From Phocaeicola_A sp964580305 (GTDB taxonomy: Bacteria > Bacteroidota > Bacteroidia > Bacteroidales > Bacteroidaceae): a stretch of 64,000 bases of DNA. The DNA is taken from contig CAZOKL010000001.1 of the NCBI GenBank assembly GCA_964580305.1, positions 1 through 64,000 of the forward strand, in the 5' to 3' direction. Position numbers and translations under genes: made by a program. The notes beneath the pieces were generated by a model. The model was given only the letters and a program-made list of their open reading frames with translations, was not told where the DNA came from and made no database searches. Below, in pieces: positions 45,597-55,135 of the stretch. Position 1 is the stretch's first letter; the number at the start of each line of letters is the position of its first letter.

Positions 45597-45656
45597 TTAC
45601 ATAAATCTTACAGAATGTTGAAGTGAGAGTGACAGACGGATTACATTCGTATAACA
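45597..45656 (-). promoter_or_regulatory. 11-bp-phased direct repeats, PHO-box-like
   Basis: On the minus strand the pentamers TGTTA, TGTAA, TGTCA, CTTCA, TGTAA, TGTAA occur at exact 11-nt steps (plus-strand starts 45652, 45641, 45630, 45619, 45608, 45597). Eleven-base direct repeats of CTGTCA-like half-sites are the layout of PhoB binding sites. The array sits where a -33 element would be. Confidence 0.5.
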
Positions 45657-45739
45657 ATTTAGGTTGGTGGATGCTTGCAGCTGTGAGATTGGCAGCCGCA
45701 TAGATATTGAAAAACTCCTAAGCGATGGAATGAAAAACA

Positions 45740-45798
45740 AACACAGAGCGCACACCGGCGCAGAGAATCGAATGTCTGTGCCTTTGTGACTCTGTGTT
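45740..45798 (-). terminator. Terminator of the dcw operon after ftsW
   Basis: A 9-bp stem (45740-45748 with 45790-45798) enclosing a 41-nt loop, followed on the minus strand by TGTTTTTC. The CTCTGTGCCTTTGTGACTCTGTG wording recurs within the loop region and resembles a repeat type common in other bacteria. It lies 52 nt past the ftsW stop. Confidence 0.5.
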
Positions 45799-45850
45799 CA
45801 AATCTTATTTTGCTCTTTCTTTTTGTGTTTTCGTATTAGGAAGACTGCGA

Positions 45851-47116
45851 TTATGATGTGCTGTTTTCCAGTCCCTTGTCCATCTCCTTCAGCCGTTCGG
45901 CTTGGGAGGTGTCACCTTCGGCAAGCGCTTGTTGTTTTTCAACCTTCAGGTTGTTGTAACGGCTTACGCTCAAGATGATGCCGACGTAGACGCAGTTGAT
46001 GATGGTCGATGTGCCACCTCGGCTGATGAGGGGCAGAGGTTGTCCTGTGACGGGAAAGAGCCCGACAGCCACCATCATGTTGACCAGTGCCTGTGTGACG
46101 ATGAGTAGTGCGATACCAATGACCATCAGTGCAGGAAAGTCTTTGTCACACTTGTTGGCAATCTTGGCCGTGCGTATGAGCAGAATGATGTAGAGGGCGA
46201 TAATGATGGCGCCGGGGATAAGGCCCAGCTCCTCGAGGATGATGGCAAAAATGAAATCCGAGTAGGCATGTGGCAGGAAATCGCGTGCCTTTGAGTTGCC
46301 CGGGCCGCGTCCGAGAATATGCCCCGACGAAATGGCAATGTTGGCATGCCCCACTTGGTAGTTTTCCTTGCTTTGGATGTCAAACTCCTCAGGCGGGATG
46401 TTCTTATGTTCCTTATCCCTGAAATCTGAGATACGTCCCTTCCACGTGGGGCCGCGTTTTTCCAATAAGGGGATTTTCTTTAGCGTTTCGTCAGGTGTCA
46501 CCACAAGAAAGGCGCAGAAGAGTGCGCTTGCGACTATGAGTGCACCCGTCAGTTTGGCCATCTGGCGTAAGGGAACGTGACCAATAAGCATCATGAGGAA
46601 AACAACGAGACCCAAGATAAGGGCAGTGGAGAGGTTTTCCGGTGCAATGAACACGAGTGTGAAGCCTGCAGGCCACAAAATGAACTTGATGGCTTTCGGT
46701 GAAGCCCCTTTATCTTCTTGGTGAATGGAAAGGAGGAGGGCAGTAGTGATGACCAATCCCATCTTGGCCAACTCAGAAGGCTGGAAAGTAATGCCGAAAA
46801 GGTTGAACCAGCGTGCACCGTCGTTTTTTTCGACACCTAAGCCGCACAACAGCAAGATGAGGAATATACAGGAGATAAACAGCAACAGCGGGGCTAATTT
46901 GAACACACGCAGTGGGATGAACTGCACGAACATGGCCAGCAGTGCTCCTCCGAAGAGAAACAGACTGTGGCGTCGGATGGGTGCCCAATAGTCGCCCGTG
47001 GCGAAAGACAGTGTGCTCGTCGCGCTGAACACTTCAATGATGGAGATGAAGCAAAGCAACATGAAAATGACCCACACCACTTTGTCGCCCTTGAAGAGAT
47101 TCTTGATGAGTTCCAT
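45851..47116 (-). CDS. ftsW: Peptidoglycan glycosyltransferase FtsW
   Basis: A 421-residue SEDS-family membrane protein with about ten segments. Landmarks are GARWFNLFGITFQPSELAKMG, GRGPGNSKARDFLPHAYSDFIFAIILEELG and PLISRGGTS. It polymerises lipid II at the septum with FtsI. It is the last gene of the minus-strand wall/division cluster, 5 nt after murD. In most Bacteroidota murG, murC and ftsQ come next; here they are absent and a terminator follows. Confidence 0.93.
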   Translation of the reverse strand: MELIKNLFKGDKVVWVIFMLLCFISIIEVFSATSTLSFATGDYWAPIRRHSLFLFGGALLAMFVQFIPLRVFKLAPLLLFISCIFLILLLCGLGVEKNDGARWFNLFGITFQPSELAKMGLVITTALLLSIHQEDKGASPKAIKFILWPAGFTLVFIAPENLSTALILGLVVFLMMLIGHVPLRQMAKLTGALIVASALFCAFLVVTPDETLKKIPLLEKRGPTWKGRISDFRDKEHKNIPPEEFDIQSKENYQVGHANIAISSGHILGRGPGNSKARDFLPHAYSDFIFAIILEELGLIPGAIIIALYIILLIRTAKIANKCDKDFPALMVIGIALLIVTQALVNMMVAVGLFPVTGQPLPLISRGGTSTIINCVYVGIILSVSRYNNLKVEKQQALAEGDTSQAERLKEMDKGLENSTS

Positions 47117-47121
47117 AAACG

Positions 47122-48474
47122 TCAGCAGTTGTTAGAGGGTGGTTGCAGAGTGCTTACGCAGGCTTTGAACTGGTCACCGCGGTCTTCATAACTTTTGAAT
47201 AGGTCGAAGCTGGCACAGCAAGGACTCAGCAGCACGGTGTCTCCCGGACGGGCCATACGGCGTGCAGCGTCGACAGCGTCGGCCATGCTTTGTACGTCGG
47301 CCACAGGTAATTCCATTGGGTCGAAGAAGTCATGCAGTTTCTCGTTGTGCAGTCCCAAGTAGACCAGTGCGCGGCATTTCTCCTTCACCAGTTCCTTGAT
47401 GTCGTTGTAGTCGTTGCCTTTGTCTTTTCCGCCTAGAATGAGCACCGTGGGTGTGGTCATGCTTTGCAGGGCATACCAGCAGGAGTTTATATTAGTAGCT
47501 TTGGAGTCGTTGATGTATGTTACGCCATCCACAGTAGCTACCCGTTCCAATCGGTGTGGTACGCCTTTGAAGTCGCGCAGGGCTTCGCGAATGGTCTCCT
47601 TGCGAATACCTGCGAGGTTGGCCGAGATACCGGCTGCCATTGAGTTATAGAGGTTGTGCCTACCGGTGAGGGCAAGTTCCTCTTCCTCCATGTTGAAGGC
47701 GATAGGCTCGGTGAAGTAGAGCTTATTGTCCTCCGTATAAGCTATGACACCTTTTTCTTTCAGTTCAGAGAAGGGGCAGAGCTTGGCTTGCAAGCCATAC
47801 TTCTTGAGCTCGCGCTGGATGATGGGGTCATCGTTCCAGAACACGAAAGCGTCGTCGTGTGTCTGGTTCTGAATGATGCGGAATTTGGCGTCAATGTAGT
47901 TTTGCATGTTGTGGTCGTAGCGGTCCAGGTGGTCGGGGGTGATGTTCATGAGCACGGCGATGTTGGCACGAAAGTTATACATGTTGTCCAACTGGAAGCT
48001 ACTTAGTTCAATAACATAATAGTCATAGTCTTTCTCAGCCACTTGCAGAGCAAGGCTCTGTCCGATGTTTCCCGCCAGTCCGACATTGAGTCCTGCACTG
48101 CGGAAGATGTGATAGATGAGCGAGGTTGTGGTGGTCTTGCCATTGCTACCTGTGATGCAAATCATCTTGGCATGCGTATATCGTCCGGCAAACTCGATTT
48201 CAGAGATGATGGGTATCCCCTTGGCTTTTGCTTTCAGCACTATGGGAGCGTCGTTGGGTATGCCTGGGCTCTTGATGATTTCGTCGGCATTGAGGATGCG
48301 GTCTTCAGTGTGGTGTCCTTCCTCCCACATGATGCCGTGTGAGTCGAGCTGCTGCTTATACTTATCTTTAATGGACGACATGTCCGATACGAACACGTCG
48401 AAGCCTTTCACCTTGGCTAAGACAGCTGCACCGGCTCCGCTTTCGCCGGCTCCTAAAATAACAATACGTTTCAT
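47122..48474 (-). CDS. murD: UDP-N-acetylmuramoyl-L-alanine--D-glutamate ligase
   Basis: A 450-residue Mur ligase. N-terminal UDP-binding start MKRIVILGAGESGAGAAVLAKVKG, ATP loop ITGSNGKTTTTSL, the central NITPDHLDRY and NDSKATN motifs, and the C-terminal LSPCCASFDLFKSYEDRGDQF region typical of MurD. It adds D-glutamate to UDP-MurNAc-L-Ala in the cytoplasm. It lies 2 nt downstream of mraY. Confidence 0.95.
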   Translation of the reverse strand: MKRIVILGAGESGAGAAVLAKVKGFDVFVSDMSSIKDKYKQQLDSHGIMWEEGHHTEDRILNADEIIKSPGIPNDAPIVLKAKAKGIPIISEIEFAGRYTHAKMICITGSNGKTTTTSLIYHIFRSAGLNVGLAGNIGQSLALQVAEKDYDYYVIELSSFQLDNMYNFRANIAVLMNITPDHLDRYDHNMQNYIDAKFRIIQNQTHDDAFVFWNDDPIIQRELKKYGLQAKLCPFSELKEKGVIAYTEDNKLYFTEPIAFNMEEEELALTGRHNLYNSMAAGISANLAGIRKETIREALRDFKGVPHRLERVATVDGVTYINDSKATNINSCWYALQSMTTPTVLILGGKDKGNDYNDIKELVKEKCRALVYLGLHNEKLHDFFDPMELPVADVQSMADAVDAARRMARPGDTVLLSPCCASFDLFKSYEDRGDQFKACVSTLQPPSNNC

Positions 48475-48476
48475 CG

Positions 48477-49745
48477 TTATCTGATTTTAAGTGTAATTAT
48501 GGTGATGGCCGCCAGCACAATGGTTACAATCCAGAAACGAATCGTAATCTTTGACTCGTGGAACGCATTGGCCGGCTTTGTGAATACATAGTGGCAGTTG
48601 GGATCGAGCTGTGCGAAGGTCGTGCGAAAATGATCATGGATGGGGGTCCGCTTGAACAAGCGTTGCTTGATGCCTCGTTTCTTCCCGTTTTTGTAGTAAC
48701 GCACCTGGAGGATGACCGAAAGGTTTTCCACCAAAAAGACCCCGCAGAGGATGGGAATGAGCAGTTCCTTGTGTATGATGATGGCAAACACGGCAATGAT
48801 GCCACCGATGGTCAGGCTTCCTGTGTCGCCCATGAAAATTTGGGCAGGGTAGGCATTATACCACAAGAAACCGATCAGAGCACCGATGAAGGCACAGATG
48901 AAGATGACCAGTTCCTCGCTGCCCGGTATATACATTATATTAAGATAGCCTGCGTATTCGATGTGACTCGACACGTAGGCCAATATGCCCAGTGTTACGC
49001 CAATGATGGCAGAATTTCCGGCTGCCATGCCGTCCATGCCGTCGTTCAGGTTGGCTCCGTTTGATACGGCTGTAACCACAAAAATGGTCACTAAGGCAAA
49101 GAGAATCCAACCTGCAGTCTCTTTATGCTTGCCCATGAATCCAACGATGTCAGCGTAGTCCAAATTGTTGTTTTTGAAGAAAGGTATGGTGGTTTGTGTA
49201 GATTTCTCTGCCTCGCTCTTATGCACAATAGCCACAGTGTTGTTGTGTTGTGTTGTCTCGATGTTTTTACGGATAACCACGTCCGGACTCAAGTAGAGAG
49301 TGAGCCCGACAATAAGTCCTAAACCTACCTGTCCGACAATCTTGAATTTGCCGTGCAAGCCTTCCTTGTCATGCTTGAACACTTTGATATAGTCGTCCAA
49401 GAAACCAAGTGTACCCAGCCATACGGTGGTGATGAGCATCAGTATCATATAGATATTGTGCAACTTCCCGAGCAGAAGACACGGGATAAGGATGGCCACG
49501 ATGATGATAATCCCCCCCATCGTGGGTACACCCACTTTGTTCGTGTTGAACGGGTCGATGCTGGCGTCTCGCTGTGTCTCTGAGATTTGCTTCCGTTTCA
49601 GCAGGGAAATGAAATATTGACCAAAAATGGCGGAGATGAGCAGTGCCAGAATGATGGCCATGAGCGAGCGGAATGACACATAGCCGAACATGCGTGCTCC
49701 CGGGAAATTGAGTTTTTCCAGATAGTTGAATAAATAGTAGAGCAT
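48477..49745 (-). CDS. mraY: Phospho-N-acetylmuramoyl-pentapeptide transferase
   Basis: A 422-residue integral membrane enzyme making lipid I. Motifs include KVGVPTMGGIIII, GFLDDYIKV, NGANLNDGMDGMAAGNSA, FMGDTGSLTIGG and the HHHFE-equivalent KRTPIHDHFR. An inserted stretch at about 165-200 (VVIRKNIETTQHNNTVAIVHKSEAEKSTQTT) is a periplasmic loop expansion common in Bacteroidota. It follows murE by 28 nt. Confidence 0.95.
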   Translation of the reverse strand: MLYYLFNYLEKLNFPGARMFGYVSFRSLMAIILALLISAIFGQYFISLLKRKQISETQRDASIDPFNTNKVGVPTMGGIIIIVAILIPCLLLGKLHNIYMILMLITTVWLGTLGFLDDYIKVFKHDKEGLHGKFKIVGQVGLGLIVGLTLYLSPDVVIRKNIETTQHNNTVAIVHKSEAEKSTQTTIPFFKNNNLDYADIVGFMGKHKETAGWILFALVTIFVVTAVSNGANLNDGMDGMAAGNSAIIGVTLGILAYVSSHIEYAGYLNIMYIPGSEELVIFICAFIGALIGFLWYNAYPAQIFMGDTGSLTIGGIIAVFAIIIHKELLIPILCGVFLVENLSVILQVRYYKNGKKRGIKQRLFKRTPIHDHFRTTFAQLDPNCHYVFTKPANAFHESKITIRFWIVTIVLAAITIITLKIR

Positions 49746-49773
49746 GAACCGTTAGTTAAAGGTTTAGTTATAT

Positions 49774-51225
49774 TCAGTTTGCAAATATGTCACGGATGAC
49801 TTCCCGGTCATCGAAGTGGTGTTTCACACCTTTGATTTCTTGATAGTCTTCATGTCCTTTTCCCGCCACCAGAACGACATCGCCCGGCTGGGCTAGCATG
49901 CATGCCATGCGGATGGCCTCGCGACGGTCGGCGATGGCAAGTGTCTTCTTTTTGTCTTCGGCTGTCAGTCCGGCCAGCATGTCGTCGATAATGGCCTGGG
50001 GATCTTCGAAACGAGGATTGTCAGAAGTGATTAGAAGGCGGTCGCTTTGCTTTGCCGCTTCTTGTGCCATGAGGGGGCGTTTCCCCTTGTCACGGTTGCC
50101 TCCAGCGCCGACCACGGTGATGACTTGTCCACGTCCGCGAAGCACTTCATGGATGGCATTCAGCACATTTCCCAATGCATCGGGCGTGTGGGCATAGTCC
50201 ACGATGGCCGTGTAGCCGCTTGGTGAGCGCATGGAGTCAAATCGGCCGGCCACCGGGCGCAGAAGGCTCAGTGCCACGAGTACGTCTTCCGGCTTTTGTC
50301 CGAGAAGGACGGCTGCTCCGTAGACAGCCAAGAGATTGGACGCATTGAAGCGGCCGATGAATTGTACGTTTACTTCCGTGCCATTGATGTCGAGCAGCAT
50401 GCCTTCAAAACCGTCTTCCAACACTTTTCCTTGGAAGTCTGCCAGACTGCGAAGTGAATAGGCCGCAATCCGGGCACGAGTGTTCTGCACCATGACATTT
50501 CCATTACGGTCATCGGCATTGATGAGAGCAAAGGCTGTCTTGGGAAGTTCGTCGAAGAAGGCTTTCTTTGCTTTCAGATAGTTCTCGAATATCTTATGAT
50601 AGTCCAGATGGTCGCGTGTCAGGTTGGTAAAGATGCCCCCGGCGAATTGCAGCCCTCCGATACGTTTTTGAACTACGGAGTGCGAGCTCACTTCCATGAA
50701 GACATATTGGCAGCCCGCATCGGCCATGCGTCCCAGCAGTGAATTTAGCGTGATGGGGTCAGGGGTTGTATGATCGGTGGGAATGGCTTCGCCATCGATG
50801 TAATTGCACACAGTCGAGAGTAGTCCTGCTTTATAGCCGAAATGGCGGAACATATTATATAATAAGGTAGCAATGGTCGTCTTGCCGTTCGTTCCGGTCA
50901 CGCCCACCAGTTTCAGTCTTGACGTAGGATGGCCATAGAAAGTGGTAGCCACTTGCCCTACGACGTCTTCGGTGTTGTCCACTTGCACATAGGTCACGCC
51001 TTCATTCAGTGTGTCGGGCAGAGTCTCGCACAGGATGGCTGCAGCCCCTTGGCTGATGGCTTTACCGATGTAGGAGTGTCCGTCAGCTTGAGTGCCACGC
51101 AGGGCGACAAACAGATGTCCCGGTTCGATTCGGCGTGAGTCGATGTTTACGCCCGTGATGTTGCATTGTCGGTCGCCCGTCAGGTTCTTTATCTTGATAT
51201 CTTTAATCAGTATCTCCAGTTTCAT
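49774..51225 (-). CDS. murE: UDP-N-acetylmuramoyl-L-alanyl-D-glutamate--2,6-diaminopimelate ligase
   Basis: A 483-residue Mur ligase with ATP loop GVTGTNGKTTIATLLYN, the carbamylated-lysine region and the DNPR motif (TSDNPRFEDPQAI) that selects meso-diaminopimelate instead of lysine. The peptidoglycan is therefore of the mDAP type. It lies between ftsI (32-nt gap) and mraY. Confidence 0.95.
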   Translation of the reverse strand: MKLEILIKDIKIKNLTGDRQCNITGVNIDSRRIEPGHLFVALRGTQADGHSYIGKAISQGAAAILCETLPDTLNEGVTYVQVDNTEDVVGQVATTFYGHPTSRLKLVGVTGTNGKTTIATLLYNMFRHFGYKAGLLSTVCNYIDGEAIPTDHTTPDPITLNSLLGRMADAGCQYVFMEVSSHSVVQKRIGGLQFAGGIFTNLTRDHLDYHKIFENYLKAKKAFFDELPKTAFALINADDRNGNVMVQNTRARIAAYSLRSLADFQGKVLEDGFEGMLLDINGTEVNVQFIGRFNASNLLAVYGAAVLLGQKPEDVLVALSLLRPVAGRFDSMRSPSGYTAIVDYAHTPDALGNVLNAIHEVLRGRGQVITVVGAGGNRDKGKRPLMAQEAAKQSDRLLITSDNPRFEDPQAIIDDMLAGLTAEDKKKTLAIADRREAIRMACMLAQPGDVVLVAGKGHEDYQEIKGVKHHFDDREVIRDIFAN

Positions 51226-51257
51226 AAGACTGTATTATTTTTTAAAGTTCACTTTGT

Positions 51258-53426
51258 TCAGTTCCTTAATTGCAGTGTAATGCTTCGTCCTTTCACGATT
51301 GTGCTTCCGGGAGGCAGACTTTGCCAATAGACCTGGCCTATGCCTTCCAGGCGGACGTGCAGTCCGGCTTGTTCAAGAATGTAGACAGCATCTTTGGCTC
51401 CCATGCCTTTCACGTCAGGAACAAGTCCTTTGGAGAACTCTCTGGGCTGTAGTCTCACAGCATCAGACTCGTGTGTCGCTTTTCCCCATTCAGAGGCTTC
51501 ATCCAAATCTGCACTGCACACCATTTTTATGTCCAGCGCGTTTAGCACATGGGCCGCTTCGTTCAGGTTGCCATTTTTCACGGTAGGAATAACGACAGAG
51601 GTAGAGTCGATGGCATCTTCCAGATTCAGTGTCAGATCCTTGGCATAGACGCGTTCGGCGATGCGACTGAACACACTGCCCGCCATCAGACCTCCGGATG
51701 CTGGCCCATGAGGGATTCTGATGGACACAATGCAACTGTATTTCGGATGTTCGGATGGGAAATATCCGCAGAAACTAACCAGATATTGCACTGTGCTCGA
51801 TTTGTATCCTTTGTTTCCTTGCGCCACTTGTGCCGTGCCCGTCTTGCCCGACACATTGAACTGCTTGCTTCCCGCCGGTTTGGCCAAACCTTGACTGACC
51901 ACTCGTCGGAGGATGGTGTGTATCCACATAAGTGTGGTGTCGGAGCATATTTTCGGGTTGATGACTTCCACGGGATATTGCTCCACGACTTTGCCGTCGC
52001 GCACAGCTTCTGTCACGAAACGCGGACGCACCATTTTTCCGCCGTTGGCAATGGCATTATAGAATGTCAGGATGTTTATGGGGGGAATCATGGTTTCATA
52101 ACCGATGCTCATCCACGGGAGTGTCGTGCCTGCAAAATACTTCTCTTTCGGCCCCCGAATGTTGGGTTTGCCTTCGCCGGGCACTTGCAGGTGAAGGGGC
52201 TGGTCGAGGCTCATGCGCTTCAGCCCGTCAACATACTTTTGAGGGTCGTTATGGTAAAAGCGGTCGATGATGTAGGACACGCCTATGTTTGATGACACTT
52301 CGAGGATGCGGCTTACGTTTATCTTTCCGTAGCCGCCATTGCGCCAGTTATGGTCACGCATGATGCCTCCATGCATGGGCATGACGCCATTGCCCGTGTC
52401 CACTTCGTAGTCTGGTGTGATGTAACCATCGTCCATGGCCACCATGATGGAGGCTGTCTTGAAAGTGGAGCCGGGCTCCATCATGGCACCCACGGCCCAG
52501 TTGTCTTTTTCCACATAGACGCTGTCGTGCGTCCGTGTCAGGTTAACGATGGCCTTCACGTCGCCCGTGGCTACTTCCATCAGGACGGCTGTTCCCCAAA
52601 GGGCGTTGATTTCCTTCAGCTTGTCATACAAGGCTTTTTCGGCAATGTCCTGCATGTCTACGTCGATGGTGCTGATGATGTCACACCCTTCTTCCGGCTG
52701 ACGGTCGACGATGGGCAACTGGTCGTGATTCATCACCTTTTGCTTGTGGGCCACACCGGGCCTGCCGCGCAGCAGGGAGTCGAACGAGAGTTCCAGACCG
52801 CTGATGGCAGAATCTTTGGAGGGGTGCATCTCACCTAGTGTGCGTCGTGCCAGCGAACCGAAAGGCTTTTTGCGCCGGTTGAACGATTGATTTACAAGGC
52901 CACAGGTGCTCTTCCCGAGGTAAGACTGGAGGAGTTGCTTCACCTCCTGATATTTTGTGTAGGAAATGCGATTGGGATAGAGCTGGTGATATTGGCTTTT
53001 TTTCTGCATTCCCTTCTTGATGACATTCTTGAACTCGCGTGTGCTCCGGTCGGGGAGCAACTTGTGCAATCCTGTGCTTATGTCATCCAGGTGAGCAGTG
53101 ATTAGTTTGTTTTTTTCGGCCACCAGTTTCTCGTCCAAAACAGGCTTGTTTGATGAGTCTCTTTTCCAGCATCCCGCCAGGAAATCCATGTAGATTTTAA
53201 ATTCCGGCAGACTGCTGGCCATGAGTTGCCCGTCGGCAGAGAGAATGTTGCCCCGCACGGCCGGCACAGTGACGTTGTTTGTCACTAGACGTTTGGCCAC
53301 GACTTGCCAGTAGTCATGTTCGGCAAACATGATGATACCTCCCTTCACGATGATGGATATGCCAACCACGATCATGATGGCGATGAGGCAGAAGTAACGT
53401 CGCATGATATTCTTGTGCTTGGCCAT
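51258..53426 (-). CDS. ftsI: Division transpeptidase FtsI (class B PBP) with PASTA domain
   Basis: A 722-residue class B penicillin-binding protein: one N-terminal membrane anchor, PBP dimerisation domain (VPAVRGNILSADGQLMASS), transpeptidase domain with SxxK in EPGSTFKTA (near residue 320), SxN in SSNIG and KTG in GKTGTAQ (near 527), and a C-terminal PASTA domain (about 660-722; VPDVKGMGAKDAVYILEQAGLHVR). It cross-links septal peptidoglycan with FtsW. It lies 3 nt downstream of the ftsL-like gene. Confidence 0.94.
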   Translation of the reverse strand: MAKHKNIMRRYFCLIAIMIVVGISIIVKGGIIMFAEHDYWQVVAKRLVTNNVTVPAVRGNILSADGQLMASSLPEFKIYMDFLAGCWKRDSSNKPVLDEKLVAEKNKLITAHLDDISTGLHKLLPDRSTREFKNVIKKGMQKKSQYHQLYPNRISYTKYQEVKQLLQSYLGKSTCGLVNQSFNRRKKPFGSLARRTLGEMHPSKDSAISGLELSFDSLLRGRPGVAHKQKVMNHDQLPIVDRQPEEGCDIISTIDVDMQDIAEKALYDKLKEINALWGTAVLMEVATGDVKAIVNLTRTHDSVYVEKDNWAVGAMMEPGSTFKTASIMVAMDDGYITPDYEVDTGNGVMPMHGGIMRDHNWRNGGYGKINVSRILEVSSNIGVSYIIDRFYHNDPQKYVDGLKRMSLDQPLHLQVPGEGKPNIRGPKEKYFAGTTLPWMSIGYETMIPPINILTFYNAIANGGKMVRPRFVTEAVRDGKVVEQYPVEVINPKICSDTTLMWIHTILRRVVSQGLAKPAGSKQFNVSGKTGTAQVAQGNKGYKSSTVQYLVSFCGYFPSEHPKYSCIVSIRIPHGPASGGLMAGSVFSRIAERVYAKDLTLNLEDAIDSTSVVIPTVKNGNLNEAAHVLNALDIKMVCSADLDEASEWGKATHESDAVRLQPREFSKGLVPDVKGMGAKDAVYILEQAGLHVRLEGIGQVYWQSLPPGSTIVKGRSITLQLRN

Positions 53427-53429
53427 GGG

Positions 53430-53849
53430 TCACTTGATTAAGTATGGAGGGTTGGTTGATGTCTGAAGGTCACTCTTTTCTCGCGACACATATTCTTCGA
53501 TTTTCGACTGGCGGCTTCTTTCCGTCAGCTCTGAAGAGCGTGTGAGTGCGTTATATTTCATGTTGGTCAGCTCCTTCTTCAGACGGTCGATTTCGATAAG
53601 TTGCTGCTGGCAGGCATAGCGGTTGCCGATGTAGAGGATGGCACATATCACCAACTCTATCAGCAGCCAGAACTGACGCTGGAAAAATTTATGGGTCAGA
53701 ATCTCGCCTCCCAGGAAGTATTTTACAAATAGTTTGAGCGACAACTGCTCAGGCTGTTCCTTTGCCTCAGTCTCAGTCTCTTGCTCCGGAGCTGCTTGAG
53801 GTGTGGCGGTTTCGGGTATGTCTGTGTTCTTTCTTTCTTCTTCTTCCAT
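53430..53849 (-). CDS. FtsL-like division protein
   Basis: A 139-residue bitopic protein: a low-complexity Glu/Pro/Thr-rich cytoplasmic N-terminus (1-60), one membrane helix (FWLLIELVICAILYIGN, about 81-97) and a coiled-coil periplasmic tail (QQQLIEIDRLKKELTNMKYNALTRSSEL). Its size, topology and position between rsmH and ftsI match the Bacteroidota FtsL-like protein, which couples FtsB/FtsQ to FtsWI. Sequence similarity to proteobacterial FtsL is too low to see. Confidence 0.75.
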   Translation of the reverse strand: MEEEERKNTDIPETATPQAAPEQETETEAKEQPEQLSLKLFVKYFLGGEILTHKFFQRQFWLLIELVICAILYIGNRYACQQQLIEIDRLKKELTNMKYNALTRSSELTERSRQSKIEEYVSREKSDLQTSTNPPYLIK

Positions 53850-53861
53850 AAGGCATGTTGT

Positions 53862-54773
53862 TTAGTTCTTTTCCGCAATTCGGAGCTTGGCGCTGCGTGA
53901 GCGAGGGTTGCGTAGCTGTTCGTCATCGTCGGGGATGATGACTTTGTTGTTTACAAGACGGAATGGTGTCTGCACGTTGCCGAAAAAGTCCTTTTCCATG
54001 CGTCCTTCCGTGTTTCCCGTTTTCATGAGGTTTTTCACCATGCGGTCTTCCAACGAGTGGTAGGTGATGACCACCAGCCGTCCGCCGGGTTTCAGCACCC
54101 GTACAGCGTCGGTCAGCATCTCCTTCAAGGCTTCCATCTCCTGATTCACTTCGATGCGCAGGGCCTGGAATGCCTTGGCCAGCTCTTTCTTCTCGCGCTC
54201 GCGACCGAAGAGTGGGCGCACAACGGTGAGAAAGTCGTCAATCGTGGTGAAGGGCGTGCGTGTGCGTGCCTTCACCAGCGTGGAAGCCAGTTTGCGGCTG
54301 TTTTTCAGCTCTCCATAGAGACGGAAGATGTCGGCCAACCGCTCTTCGGCATACGTGTTGACTACGTCGGCGGCCGTGAGGCCTGAACGCTTGTTCATGC
54401 GCATGTCCAGCTTCCCTTCGAAACGGAAGGAGAATCCCCGCTCACTGTCGTCGAAATGATGGGAAGACACGCCCAAGTCTGCCAGAATGCCGTCCACCTC
54501 CTCGTGGCCATAGTAACGCAGAAAGTTGCGCAAGTAGCGAAAGTTGCTGCGCACGAAAGTGAAGCGCGGGTCGTCAATGATGTTTTGCTCGGCATCCTCG
54601 TCCTGGTCGAAACCGTAGAGACGAGCCGTGCTGTCCATACACTTCAGTATCTCGCGTGAATGTCCGCCCCCTCCGAAGGTCACGTCCACATACACGCCTC
54701 CGGGTCGGATGTTCATGCTGTCCACACTGGAATGGAGCAGGACGGGCACATGATAGACTTTGTCTGCATTCAT
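53862..54773 (-). CDS. rsmH: 16S rRNA (cytosine1402-N4)-methyltransferase
   Basis: A 303-residue SAM-dependent methyltransferase (MraW). It starts MNADKVYHVPVLLHSSVDSMNIRPGGVYVDVTFGGGGHS, with the SAM loop DVTFGGGGHS and the family motif ADLGVSSHHFDDSERGFSF. The open frame extends to 54983, but its extra 70 residues are unlike the family, so the start is at 54773. It heads the dcw cluster here. mraZ, which usually precedes it, is absent, and an array of 22-bp repeats lies upstream instead. Confidence 0.94.
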   Translation of the reverse strand: MNADKVYHVPVLLHSSVDSMNIRPGGVYVDVTFGGGGHSREILKCMDSTARLYGFDQDEDAEQNIIDDPRFTFVRSNFRYLRNFLRYYGHEEVDGILADLGVSSHHFDDSERGFSFRFEGKLDMRMNKRSGLTAADVVNTYAEERLADIFRLYGELKNSRKLASTLVKARTRTPFTTIDDFLTVVRPLFGREREKKELAKAFQALRIEVNQEMEALKEMLTDAVRVLKPGGRLVVITYHSLEDRMVKNLMKTGNTEGRMEKDFFGNVQTPFRLVNNKVIIPDDDEQLRNPRSRSAKLRIAEKN

Positions 54774-55011
54774 TTTCTTGGCTGTCGTTGAAAAAAGTAA
54801 GGGCATGAGCGTCAGGGCTGTGTGCGTGTGCGTTACCGTCTCGTTTCCCAGACTGTTCTCAGTGCTGAATTTTGTGTGTAAAAATACATAATTCCTGAGT
54901 ATCGTGTACTTTATTTTGTGAAAAACCTGCGAATTAGTTTTCAACACGATGTTGATAAGGCCTATCTCTTGAGTGTGAGGCACTTCCGTGGGGCATAATT
55001 GGGAGCTTGCA

Positions 55012-55099
55012 CGGAAAGGAGAGCAGGCAAACGCGGAAAGGAAGGCGGGTGGGGACGGAAAGGAGGGTAGGCAGGTGCGGAAAAGAGGGTGCCCGCATG
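55012..55099 (+). repeat. 22-bp tandem repeat array E
   Basis: Four units start at 55012, 55034, 55056 and 55078 (cores CGGAAAGGAGAG, CGGAAAGGAAGG, CGGAAAGGAGGG, CGGAAAAGAGGG), exactly 88 bp and the most regular of the six. It lies in the 362-nt gap 54774-55135 about 240 nt upstream of rsmH and 36 nt beyond the stop of mgtC. The rest of the gap is AT-rich, with no clear -7 box (TATTTTTA near 54883-54890 is the nearest). Confidence 0.92.
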
Positions 55100-55135
55100 C
55101 GTGTGGAAAGATGGATGCGGATACCCTCCGTTGTG

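Noticed and set aside
54774..54983. Seventy extra N-terminal residues for RsmH
   Set aside because: The segment is unlike the family and contains promoter-like AT-rich DNA; the ATG at 54773 gives the standard N-terminus.
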